NCBI GenBank assembly: GCA_002422455.1 | Contig: DIVK01000032.1 | Location: 1-11,876 of the forward strand | DNA: 11,876 nt | DNA from: Rhodoferax sp. UBA6134 | GTDB taxonomy: Bacteria; Pseudomonadota; Gammaproteobacteria; Burkholderiales; Burkholderiaceae_C | Direction of reading: 5' to 3' | In this document: positions 1 to 6,628 of the stretch, piece by piece | How positions within the stretch are numbered: position 1 is the first letter of the stretch | Layout: each line of letters begins with the position of its first letter | Program-made: the position numbers and the translations under genes | Notes under the pieces: model-generated | What the model saw: only the letters and a program-made list of their open reading frames with translations | Databases searched by the model: none | Told to the model about the DNA's origin: nothing

Positions 1-1
1 C

Positions 2-865
2 GGCGCCGACATCAGGAAAGAGTACTACGTGTCGGCCGTGACCGACCGCGTCTCGCAGCGCGTGGCCATGATCGTCTCCAGCGAGGGCGGCATGGACATC
101 GAGGAAGTGGCGCATTCCAGCCCCGGGAAAATCATCACCGAAATCGTTGACCCAGCCCTCGGTCTGACCGACGCGCAAGCCCGGATGCTGGCCGACAGCA
201 TCGGTGTGCCCGCCGGCTCCACCGCCCAGGCCGTGGACGTGCTGCAAAAGCTGTACAAGGTGTACATGGACACCGATGCCTCGCTGGTCGAGATCAACCC
301 GATGATCCTGGAAGGCAACGGCACCATCAAGGCGATTGATGCCAAGTTCAATTTCGACCCCAACGCGCTGTTCCGGCACCCGGAAATCGTGGCCTACCGC
401 GACCTGGACGAAGAAGATCCGGCCGAGATCGAAGCCAGCAAGTTCGACCTGGCCTACATCAGCCTGGACGGCAACATCGGTTGCCTGGTCAATGGCGCCG
501 GCCTGGCCATGGCCACCATGGACACCATCAAGCTGTTTGGCGCCGAACCGGCCAACTTTCTGGACGTGGGCGGCGGCGCCACCCCTGAGAAGGTGACGGA
601 AGCCTTCAAGATCATGCTGAAAAACCCCAAGGTCAAGGCCATTCTGGTCAACATCTTTGGCGGCATCATGAAGTGCGACACCATTGCCACCGGCATCATC
701 ACCGCCTGCAAGGCGACCAACCTGAATGTGCCGCTGGTCGTGCGCATGAAAGGCACCAACGAAGAGCTGGGCAAGAAAATGCTGGCCGAGAGCGGCCTGC
801 CCATCATCAGCGCCGACACCATGGCCGATGCGGCCCAAAAGGTTGTTGCTGCTGTCAAGGGCTAA
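2..865 (+). CDS. sucC: Succinyl-CoA synthetase (ADP-forming) beta subunit, 5' end cut by window edge
   Basis: SucC is the ATP-grasp subunit of succinyl-CoA synthetase. It binds nucleotide and succinate while the enzyme interconverts succinyl-CoA and succinate with ATP formation in the TCA cycle. The reading frame is open from base 2, and 287 codons are present. The family is about 388 residues, so roughly 100 N-terminal residues lie outside the window. A GTG at 29 is internal: the preceding codons (DIRKEYYVSAV) still match the family. Visible hallmarks are VEINPM in the Mg-nucleotide region, GNIGCLVNGAGLAM at the start of the C-terminal CoA-ligase-like domain, FLDVGGGAT, and VNIFGGIMKCD. The end (DAAQKVVAAVKG) is the usual SucC C-terminus. 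It is followed after 77 bp by sucD, with a REP-like hairpin in the gap. Identification is secure; only the N-terminus is unseen. Confidence 0.97.
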   Translation, partial: GADIRKEYYVSAVTDRVSQRVAMIVSSEGGMDIEEVAHSSPGKIITEIVDPALGLTDAQARMLADSIGVPAGSTAQAVDVLQKLYKVYMDTDASLVEINPMILEGNGTIKAIDAKFNFDPNALFRHPEIVAYRDLDEEDPAEIEASKFDLAYISLDGNIGCLVNGAGLAMATMDTIKLFGAEPANFLDVGGGATPEKVTEAFKIMLKNPKVKAILVNIFGGIMKCDTIATGIITACKATNLNVPLVVRMKGTNEELGKKMLAESGLPIISADTMADAAQKVVAAVKG

Positions 866-871
866 CTCCAT

Positions 872-921
872 CCGTTCACCCCGAGCTTGTCAAAAGGCTT
901 TGACAGGCTTGGCCCGAACGG
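872..921. repeat. REP-like palindrome between sucC and sucD
   Basis: This is a compact imperfect palindrome of 50 bp. The left arm (872-894) pairs with the right arm (899-921) at 18 of 23 positions around a 4-base loop (AGGC). Its outer ends are CCGTTC and GAACGG. The arms share the core GAGC(T/C)TGTC(A/G)AA with a second element at 9139-9219, which marks it as a member of a dispersed family rather than a gene-specific structure. It lies 6 bp after the sucC stop and ends 9 bp before the AAGGAAA ribosome-binding site of sucD (931-937). In the transcript it would fold into a hairpin between two cotranscribed genes. There is no U-tract behind it, so it is not a typical terminator. Such elements are known from many proteobacteria; assigning this one to a named family would need a genome-wide search. 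Confidence 0.8.
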
Positions 922-942
922 TGGCTCAACAAGGAAACCATC

Positions 943-1836
943 ATGTCGATCCTCATCAATAAAGACACCAAAGTCATCACCCAGGGCATCACCGGCAAGA
1001 CCGGTCAGTTCCACACCGAAAAGTGCCAGGAATATGCCAACGGAAAAAACTGTTTCGTCGCTGGCGTGAACCCCAAGAAGGCGGGCGAGTCCATCTTCAA
1101 CATTCCGATTTACGCCTCGGTCAGGGAAGCGGCCAGCCAGACTGGCGCGACCGTGTCGGTGATCTATGTGCCGCCCGCCGGCGCCGCCGCCGCCATCTGG
1201 GAAGCAGTGGAGGCCGATCTGGACCTGGCGATCTGCATCACCGAAGGCATTCCAGTGCGCGACATGCTCGAAGTGCGCAACAAAATGCGCGCCAAGGAAG
1301 CCGCTGGCGGCAAGAAAACCCTGCTGCTGGGGCCCAACTGCCCGGGTTTGATCACGCCGGACGAAATCAAGATCGGCATCATGCCCGGCCACATCCACCG
1401 CAAGGGCCGCATCGGTGTGGTCTCGCGTTCCGGCACGCTGACCTACGAAGCGGTGGCGCAGCTGACCGAGATCGGTCTCGGCCAGTCCAGCGCCGTGGGC
1501 ATCGGTGGCGACCCCATCAACGGCCTCAAGCACATTGACATCATGCAAGCCTTCAACGATGACCCGGACACCGATGCCGTCATCATGATCGGCGAGATCG
1601 GCGGCCCGGATGAGGCCGAGGCGGCGCGCTGGTGCAAGGCCAACATGAAAAAACCGATTGTCGGCTTCATCGCGGGCGTGACGGCACCGGCGGGCAAACG
1701 CATGGGCCACGCCGGCGCCCTGATCTCGGGCGGCGCTGACACGGCCGAGGCCAAGCTGGCGGTGATGGAGGAATGCGGCTTCAAGATCACGCGCAATCCG
1801 TCCGAAATGGCCAAGTTGCTGAAGGCCATGCTGTAA
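943..1836 (+). CDS. sucD: Succinyl-CoA synthetase alpha subunit
   Basis: SucD is the CoA-binding and phosphohistidine-carrying subunit of succinyl-CoA synthetase, acting in the cytoplasm with SucC. The 297-residue length is normal for the family. The N-terminal Rossmann-type CoA-binding domain shows ITQGITGKTGQFH near residues 12-24, then GVNPKKAG and ITEGIPVRDM. The ligase domain shows LLGPNCPG, GVVSRSGTLTYE and GIGGDPINGL. The active-site histidine is His256 within MGHAGALISGG. The ATG start has a good AAGGAAA Shine-Dalgarno at 931-937. Transcription is shared with sucC, as subunit stoichiometry would suggest, although a REP-like hairpin separates the two. An intrinsic terminator 45 bp after the stop ends the operon. 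The assignment is secure. Confidence 0.98.
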   Translation: MSILINKDTKVITQGITGKTGQFHTEKCQEYANGKNCFVAGVNPKKAGESIFNIPIYASVREAASQTGATVSVIYVPPAGAAAAIWEAVEADLDLAICITEGIPVRDMLEVRNKMRAKEAAGGKKTLLLGPNCPGLITPDEIKIGIMPGHIHRKGRIGVVSRSGTLTYEAVAQLTEIGLGQSSAVGIGGDPINGLKHIDIMQAFNDDPDTDAVIMIGEIGGPDEAEAARWCKANMKKPIVGFIAGVTAPAGKRMGHAGALISGGADTAEAKLAVMEECGFKITRNPSEMAKLLKAML

Positions 1837-1880
1837 GGGCATCCGTCCCGGGCCGCCGGTCGCGCTTATCCACAAATTTT

Positions 1881-1921
1881 CAAGGCCGGATTTCCTGAGG
1901 GACAATCCGGCCTTGTTGTTT
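1881..1921 (+). terminator. Rho-independent terminator of sucCD
   Basis: CAAGGCCGGAT (1881-1891) is a perfect 11-bp reverse complement of ATCCGGCCTTG (1905-1915). They are separated by a 13-base loop and followed by a T-rich run (TTGTTT). The stem is GC-rich at its core, and an A/T stretch (AAATTTT) precedes it. The position, 45 bp after the sucD stop and 35 bp before the terC start, fits the end of the sucCD transcript and separates it from the downstream operon. Confidence 0.82.
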
Positions 1922-1955
1922 GTGAAGCCCTGACATTGATTAAAGAAAGAAGACC

Positions 1956-2651
1956 GTGGAAGAATTCCTCACCGCCCATTTCTGGTTAGCCGTTGGTCAG
2001 ATCATCATGATCGACATCCTGCTGGGCGGAGACAACGCGGTGGTCATCGCCCTGGCCTGCCGTCAGCTGCCCGCGCACCAGCGCGCCAAGGGCATCCTGT
2101 GGGGCACCGCCGGCGCGATTGTGTTGCGCGTCATCCTGATCGCCTTTGCCCTGACCCTGCTGCAGGTGCCGTTTCTGAAACTGGTGGGGGCGGTTTTGCT
2201 GATGTGGATTGGCGTCAAGCTGCTGGTACCCGAGGAGGAAGGACACTCCGACATCCAGGGCAGTGACAAGTTGTGGGCGGCGGTCAAGACCGTGATCGTG
2301 GCCGACCTGGTCATGAGCGTCGACAACGTCATTGCCATTGCCGGCGCGGCCACGGGTGCGGGTAGCCAGCACCAGGTGCCGCTGGTGATTTTCGGTCTGC
2401 TGATCAGCATTCCGATCATCATCTGGGGCAGCCAGCTGGTCCTCAAGCTGATGGACCGGTTCCCGGCCATCATCACGGTCGGCGGCATGCTGCTGGGATG
2501 GATTGCGGGCACCATGGCGCACAGCGACCCAGCCCTGCGCGAAAGCTTGCCGCAAACCAGTGTGTGGCACTACGGCATGGGCGCTGTCGGCGCCCTGGGG
2601 GTTCTTGTGCTGGGAACGGCATTCAAAAGGCGCGCGCAACGGCCGGCCTGA
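1956..2651 (+). CDS. TerC family integral membrane protein (YjbE-type)
   Basis: This is a 231-residue, very hydrophobic protein of the TerC/YjbE superfamily of inner-membrane proteins. Some characterised members (B. subtilis MeeF/MeeY, E. coli Alx) handle manganese; others are linked to tellurite resistance. The sequence shows an internal duplication of the family's acidic motif: Asp20 and Asp26-Asn27 (ILLGGDNAVVIAL) in the first half and Asp117 and Asp123-Asn124 (ADLVMSVDNVIAIAG) in the second. The spacing is identical, as expected for two inverted repeats with metal-binding aspartates. About six or seven membrane segments are visible, ending in a short basic tail (KRRAQRPA). The GTG start at 1956 follows a purine-rich AGAAAGAAGA site. 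It lies after the sucCD terminator and only 16 bp before the kinase gene, so it may be the first gene of the signalling operon. The substrate is not shown by the sequence; manganese is a family-based guess. Confidence 0.88.
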   Translation: MEEFLTAHFWLAVGQIIMIDILLGGDNAVVIALACRQLPAHQRAKGILWGTAGAIVLRVILIAFALTLLQVPFLKLVGAVLLMWIGVKLLVPEEEGHSDIQGSDKLWAAVKTVIVADLVMSVDNVIAIAGAATGAGSQHQVPLVIFGLLISIPIIIWGSQLVLKLMDRFPAIITVGGMLLGWIAGTMAHSDPALRESLPQTSVWHYGMGAVGALGVLVLGTAFKRRAQRPA

Positions 2652-2667
2652 GCCGGGGCCGGGACCC

Positions 2668-5064
2668 ATGGCCAGATCTGCGCCTTCCCCAGCCGCCGCG
2701 ACTTCGTTCTGGAAGACCACCTGGTTTTTCGGCGCGGCGATCATGATCGCCGGCCTCGTGCTGCATATGACAACGGACGTCATCGGCACGCTGGAGCGTC
2801 GCTTCTATGACTTCGCCAGCGTCCGTTCTTCGCATCCGCCGTCGGAGCGGATTGCCGTCATTGCCATCGATGAGCGCAGCCTGGCCAGCCTCGGGCGCTG
2901 GCCCTGGCCGCGCGACATCCATGCCCGCCTGATCGATCAGCTCGCCGCCGCCCGGGCCGCCACTATTGTGCATACGGGTTTCTTCTTTGAGCCAGAATCC
3001 GACCGCGGCCTGCGCTTCATCCACAAGATGAGGGATGCGTTGAACACCGCTTGCGATGCCGCCAGCACGCCCTGCGCTGCCCACGAGCCGCTGACCCGGC
3101 TGATCGCCGAGGCGCAAACGGCGCTGGACACCGACGGCCAACTGGCCGGCAGCCTGAAAAACGCCGGCAATGTCCTCCTGCCCTCATTGTTCACACCAGG
3201 ACAACAACCCATCGTCAGCCTGGCGCAGGCCGCGGCCGGCATCGGGCGCCTGAACCCGTTACCGGACGTGGATGGGGTGGTACGGCAAGAGCCGCTGCTA
3301 CTGCAGGACCAGACAGCGCCCTCGCTGGCGCTGCTGGCGGCGGCGAGCAGTCTGCACCTGAACGTCGCCGATATCAAGCTAAAACCGGATGAACCATTGC
3401 GTATCGGGGATCTGCGCATCAGAACGGATGGGGCCGCCCGCATGCTGATCCGGTTTTACAAAGGACGTGATGGCCAACCGGCCTTTGTGCCGGACTCGTT
3501 GATTGACGTGCTCGACGGAACAATCCCGGCCACCCGCTACGCGGACAAGATTGTGGTGATCGGCGTCACGGCGGCGGGCACGGTTCCGCACTTTGCCGTA
3601 CCCGGCCAGTCTGCCCTGTCACCGGCGGAAATCACGGCGCACACCGTGTCCAACATCCTGCGCGGGCACGGTATAGCCCAGCCGGACTGGGGCCGCCGGG
3701 CCGCGCTGGGGGCCTTTTTTCTGGTGGGGGTTTACCTTCTGGCGGTGTGGCCCCGCCTGTCGGCCGGCATGGCGGCACTCGTGACGGCCCTGCTCCTCTT
3801 CGCCTTGCTGGGGACCGAGTTCGCCCTGCTGTCCGGCGCAGCCCTGTGGCTCCCGCTGGTTTGGCCGGCCACCTTGCTGCTGGCGGGACAGCTGGCCCTG
3901 AGCGTCCGGTCCTTCCAGCAGACAGCGGCACCAGGTCGGTCCGGGGCGGACGAAGCCTCAGCAGCCCGGTCCGACCGGCTGATGGGACTGGCCTTGCAAG
4001 GGCAGGGCCAGCTTGACCTGGCATTCGAGCGCTTTCGCCGCCTTCCCGTGGATAGCACCCTGCGGAACGATTTGCAGCGTCTGGCGCTTGACTTCAAACA
4101 GCAGCGGCAGTTCAACCAGGCGGCGGCGGTCCATGAACACCTGGCGGCGCATGACCGGCTCACCCAGGGTGACCACGATATCAAGGCCGCTACGCCGCCG
4201 CTCCCGCATCCGTCTCGAGCCGCCCGGCTGGGCCGCTACCACGTCGAGAAGGAGCTCGGCAAGGGGGCCATGGGCGCGGTGTACCTGGGCAAAGACCCCA
4301 CCATCGGACGCGTCGTCGCGATCAAGACCATGGCCCTGGGCGAGGAATTTGAAGGCCAGGAGCTGGCGGACGCCCGCGACCGCTTTTTCCGCGAAGCGGA
4401 GACGGCCGGTCGTTTGCAGCACCAGAACATCGTCACCATTTTTGATGCAGGCGAAGACCGCGCTCTGGCGTACATCGCCATGGAGTTCCTCCAAGGCAGG
4501 GACCTGACCCGTTACTGCAAGACCGACCAGTTGCTGCCCGTGCCCACGGTGCTCTCCATCGCGGCGCGGGTGGCACAGGCGCTTGCCTATGCGCATCGCC
4601 AGCACGTGGTACACCGCGACGTCAAACCAGCCAACGTCATGTTCGATCTTGAGAGCGACACCGTGAAGATTACCGACTTCGGCATTGCGCGCATCACCGA
4701 TGCACGCAAGACCAAAACCGGACTGGTGCTGGGAACGCCCAGCTTCATGTCGCCCGAACAGCTCGCCGGCCACAAGGTAGATGGGCGCTCGGATATTTAT
4801 TCGCTGGGTGTCATGCTGTTCCAGTTGCTCACCGGCACGCTGCCTTTTCATGGCGCGTCGATGGCGGAGTTGATGTACAAAATTGCGAACGAAACAGCAC
4901 CCGACATTCGCTTGGCCCGCCAGGAATTGCCGGACCGTCTGGCACGCCTGATCGCGCTGACACTGAACAAGCAGCCCGAAGCCCGCTACCAGGACGGGGA
5001 CCACCTTGCCAGGGACTTGCAGGCGGTATTATCAGAGCGTACCGTCATCGATCTGGAAATATAG
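2668..5064 (+). CDS. CHASE2-domain transmembrane serine/threonine protein kinase
   Basis: This is a membrane-anchored Hanks-type Ser/Thr kinase of 798 residues. One N-terminal membrane segment (about residues 12-35) leads into a periplasmic CHASE2 sensor domain (about 40-330) with the signatures IAVIAIDERSL, GRWPWPRDIHA and YADKIVVIGVTAAGT. Three more hydrophobic segments follow (about 345-412), then a cytoplasmic linker with a TPR-like helical stretch (about 438-500), and the kinase domain (about 521-790). Catalytic elements are intact: glycine loop GKGAMG from Gly531, Lys553 in VVAIKT, HRDVKPAN with Asp651, DFG with Asp670, and an activation loop running into GTPSFMSPEQ with several Thr residues. 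I chose the ATG at 2668. The open frame extends upstream to 2503, but that part overlaps terC out of frame and reads as unlike any membrane anchor. The Shine-Dalgarno is weak (GGGA, 3 bases from ATG), so coupling to terC is possible. The sensed ligand is unknown. A PP2C gene follows 11 bp downstream. Confidence 0.93.
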   Translation: MARSAPSPAAATSFWKTTWFFGAAIMIAGLVLHMTTDVIGTLERRFYDFASVRSSHPPSERIAVIAIDERSLASLGRWPWPRDIHARLIDQLAAARAATIVHTGFFFEPESDRGLRFIHKMRDALNTACDAASTPCAAHEPLTRLIAEAQTALDTDGQLAGSLKNAGNVLLPSLFTPGQQPIVSLAQAAAGIGRLNPLPDVDGVVRQEPLLLQDQTAPSLALLAAASSLHLNVADIKLKPDEPLRIGDLRIRTDGAARMLIRFYKGRDGQPAFVPDSLIDVLDGTIPATRYADKIVVIGVTAAGTVPHFAVPGQSALSPAEITAHTVSNILRGHGIAQPDWGRRAALGAFFLVGVYLLAVWPRLSAGMAALVTALLLFALLGTEFALLSGAALWLPLVWPATLLLAGQLALSVRSFQQTAAPGRSGADEASAARSDRLMGLALQGQGQLDLAFERFRRLPVDSTLRNDLQRLALDFKQQRQFNQAAAVHEHLAAHDRLTQGDHDIKAATPPLPHPSRAARLGRYHVEKELGKGAMGAVYLGKDPTIGRVVAIKTMALGEEFEGQELADARDRFFREAETAGRLQHQNIVTIFDAGEDRALAYIAMEFLQGRDLTRYCKTDQLLPVPTVLSIAARVAQALAYAHRQHVVHRDVKPANVMFDLESDTVKITDFGIARITDARKTKTGLVLGTPSFMSPEQLAGHKVDGRSDIYSLGVMLFQLLTGTLPFHGASMAELMYKIANETAPDIRLARQELPDRLARLIALTLNKQPEARYQDGDHLARDLQAVLSERTVIDLEI

Positions 5065-5075
5065 CCGGACACACT

Positions 5076-5864
5076 ATGAACTTCACATTCTGCGCGCAAA
5101 CCGATCCAGGCCGAATCCGTCAAAGCAATGAGGACTCCGTCGCGTTTGACAATGCCACGCACGTGGCGGTCCTGGCCGATGGCATGGGCGGATACAACGC
5201 AGGTGAGGTTGCCAGCGGCATGGCCACCACGTTTATCAAGTCGGAACTGACACGCTGGTTGTCGCAAGCTGGTCCGCAGGTACAGATCGGGCAGATCAGG
5301 CGCGCCATCGAAATTTGTGTGGACAACGCCAATGTTTCCATTTTCAATGCCTCGACCATCAACCCCTTGTATTCGGGAATGGGAACCACCCTGGTGGTAG
5401 GTGTTTTTCGGGGCACCCGGCTACTGTTGGGGCACGTCGGGGATTCCCGCTGCTATCGTTGGCGTGATCATGCTCTGATGCAGATCACCCGGGACCACTC
5501 GCTGTTACAGGAGCAAGTCGACGCCGGATTACTGTCCCCCGAGCAGGCGGCAACATCGCCCCACAAAAATCTGGTGACCCGGGCCCTGGGAATCGATGAG
5601 GCTGTGCTGCTTGAACTCAATGAGCATGACGTAAAGCCCGGTGACCTCTATCTGATGTGCTCCGACGGGCTTTCCGACATGATGGAGGGCGCGGCGATTG
5701 CCGAAATCCTGCAAAACGGATCGACCCTGGCGCAGATGGCGGATGCGCTGGTGGCCCTGGCCAACGAAAATGGCGGGCGGGACAACATCAGCGTGCTACT
5801 GACGCGGGCAGCGGCCCCCTGCGAAAAACGCGGGTTAATATCCAGATTGCTCGGGAAACCGTAA
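5076..5864 (+). CDS. PP2C-family (PPM) serine/threonine protein phosphatase
   Basis: This is a stand-alone PP2C phosphatase of 262 residues, close to the bacterial Stp/PrpC/PppA size, and probably cytoplasmic. All metal-site motifs are present: NED at residues 18-20, ADGMGGYNAGE with Asp35, GDSRCYRW, the SDGLSDMM motif with Asp197, and GGRDNIS with Asp236. These coordinate two Mn2+ or Mg2+ ions in the family. The enzyme would remove phosphate from Ser/Thr residues set by the kinase encoded 11 bp upstream, and perhaps from the kinase activation loop itself. The start ATG has little Shine-Dalgarno complementarity, which suggests translation coupled to the kinase stop. A 45-bp gap separates it from the FHA gene. 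Kinase, phosphatase and phosphothreonine reader in a row are the usual genetic arrangement of a self-contained phosphorylation switch. Confidence 0.95.
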   Translation: MNFTFCAQTDPGRIRQSNEDSVAFDNATHVAVLADGMGGYNAGEVASGMATTFIKSELTRWLSQAGPQVQIGQIRRAIEICVDNANVSIFNASTINPLYSGMGTTLVVGVFRGTRLLLGHVGDSRCYRWRDHALMQITRDHSLLQEQVDAGLLSPEQAATSPHKNLVTRALGIDEAVLLELNEHDVKPGDLYLMCSDGLSDMMEGAAIAEILQNGSTLAQMADALVALANENGGRDNISVLLTRAAAPCEKRGLISRLLGKP

Positions 5865-5909
5865 GCCCATGAAATTGCCAGTAACAAGTTTCAGGAACAG
5901 GAGTCGGTC

Positions 5910-6584
5910 ATGCCGAAAATGATCGTATCAATCGACGGCGTTGTCATCAAGGAAGTCCAGATGACCAAGGATCGCATGACTCTGGGCCGACGGCCCTACA
6001 ACGATATCGTGATTGACAATCTGGCCGTGAGCGGTGAGCACGCGGCTTTGCAGGTGGCCGACCGCGAAGTCTACGTGGAAGACCTCAACAGTACCAATGG
6101 CACCTACGTGAACGGCAAAGCCGTCAAAAAACAACTGCTCCAGAACGGGGACAGCGTGGAGATCGGCAAATACAAGATCAGGTTTGTCAACGACGCTGCG
6201 GGCGACGAGTTTGAACGCACCATGGTGGTCAAACCCGGTTCCGGCGGGTTGGCGCCGCTCACCGCGCCACCGCCGCCGGGAGCCCCGGCTGGTCTGACGG
6301 CGGGAACCGGGCGGACGGACATGGCACAGGCGGCAATCAAGGTATTGTCCGGTGCCGCCGTCGGGCGCGAGGTGCCTCTGATCAAAGTGGTGACCACGAT
6401 CGGAAAGCCCGGGGTGGCCGTTGCTGCGATCACCCGCCGCCCACGCGGTTTTGTCATCCACCACGTCGAAGGCGAAGGCAAACCCGAACTCAATGGGGTA
6501 TCCATCGGGGCCGACCCGGTTGCGCTGAAAAGTGGCGACCTGATCGAGTTGGCGGGAACCCAGATGCAGTTCATCCAAACCTGA
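5910..6584 (+). CDS. FHA-domain phosphothreonine-binding protein with a second degenerate FHA-like domain
   Basis: This is a 224-residue soluble adaptor. The N-terminal FHA domain (about 1-98) keeps the fold's conserved residues: Gly26-Arg27, Ser41 and His44 (SGEHA), and STNGTYVNG with Asn63. It should therefore bind phosphothreonine peptides. A linker contains DEFERTMVVKPG, in which Thr104 sits in an acidic stretch and could be a kinase target, followed by a Pro/Gly-rich segment (about 115-138). Residues about 145-224 look like another FHA sandwich (TTIGKPGV, LNGVSIG, LKSGDLIELAG), but the Ser-x-x-His motif is replaced by ITRRPRG, so phosphopeptide binding there is doubtful. The start is well supported by AGGAG at 5899-5903, six bases before ATG. 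It lies between the phosphatase and the secretion-type ATPase, and may link the kinase output to that ATPase; the link is inferred from position only. Confidence 0.93.
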   Translation: MPKMIVSIDGVVIKEVQMTKDRMTLGRRPYNDIVIDNLAVSGEHAALQVADREVYVEDLNSTNGTYVNGKAVKKQLLQNGDSVEIGKYKIRFVNDAAGDEFERTMVVKPGSGGLAPLTAPPPPGAPAGLTAGTGRTDMAQAAIKVLSGAAVGREVPLIKVVTTIGKPGVAVAAITRRPRGFVIHHVEGEGKPELNGVSIGADPVALKSGDLIELAGTQMQFIQT

Positions 6585-6628
6585 ATGCACACCACGCGCT
6601 GTTTTCGTGCCTATCAGGAGCCTGAATC

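Noticed and set aside
862..1905. Minus-strand frame of 347 codons opposite sucD
   Set aside because: It covers the whole of sucD and even the terminator hairpin; no recognisable domain and no ribosome-binding site.
1837..1955. Manganese (yybP-ykoY) riboswitch in front of terC
   Set aside because: Only 119 bp are available, largely taken by the sucCD terminator, and the conserved riboswitch loop sequences were not seen.
2503..2667. Upstream in-frame extension of the kinase starting at 2503
   Set aside because: It lies inside terC in another frame, gives a Cys/Trp/Arg-rich peptide unrelated to CHASE2 proteins, and the ATG at 2668 fits the first membrane segment.
3958..5004. Minus-strand frame of 348 codons opposite the kinase domain
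   Set aside because: The + strand encodes an intact Hanks kinase here; the antisense translation is without motifs.
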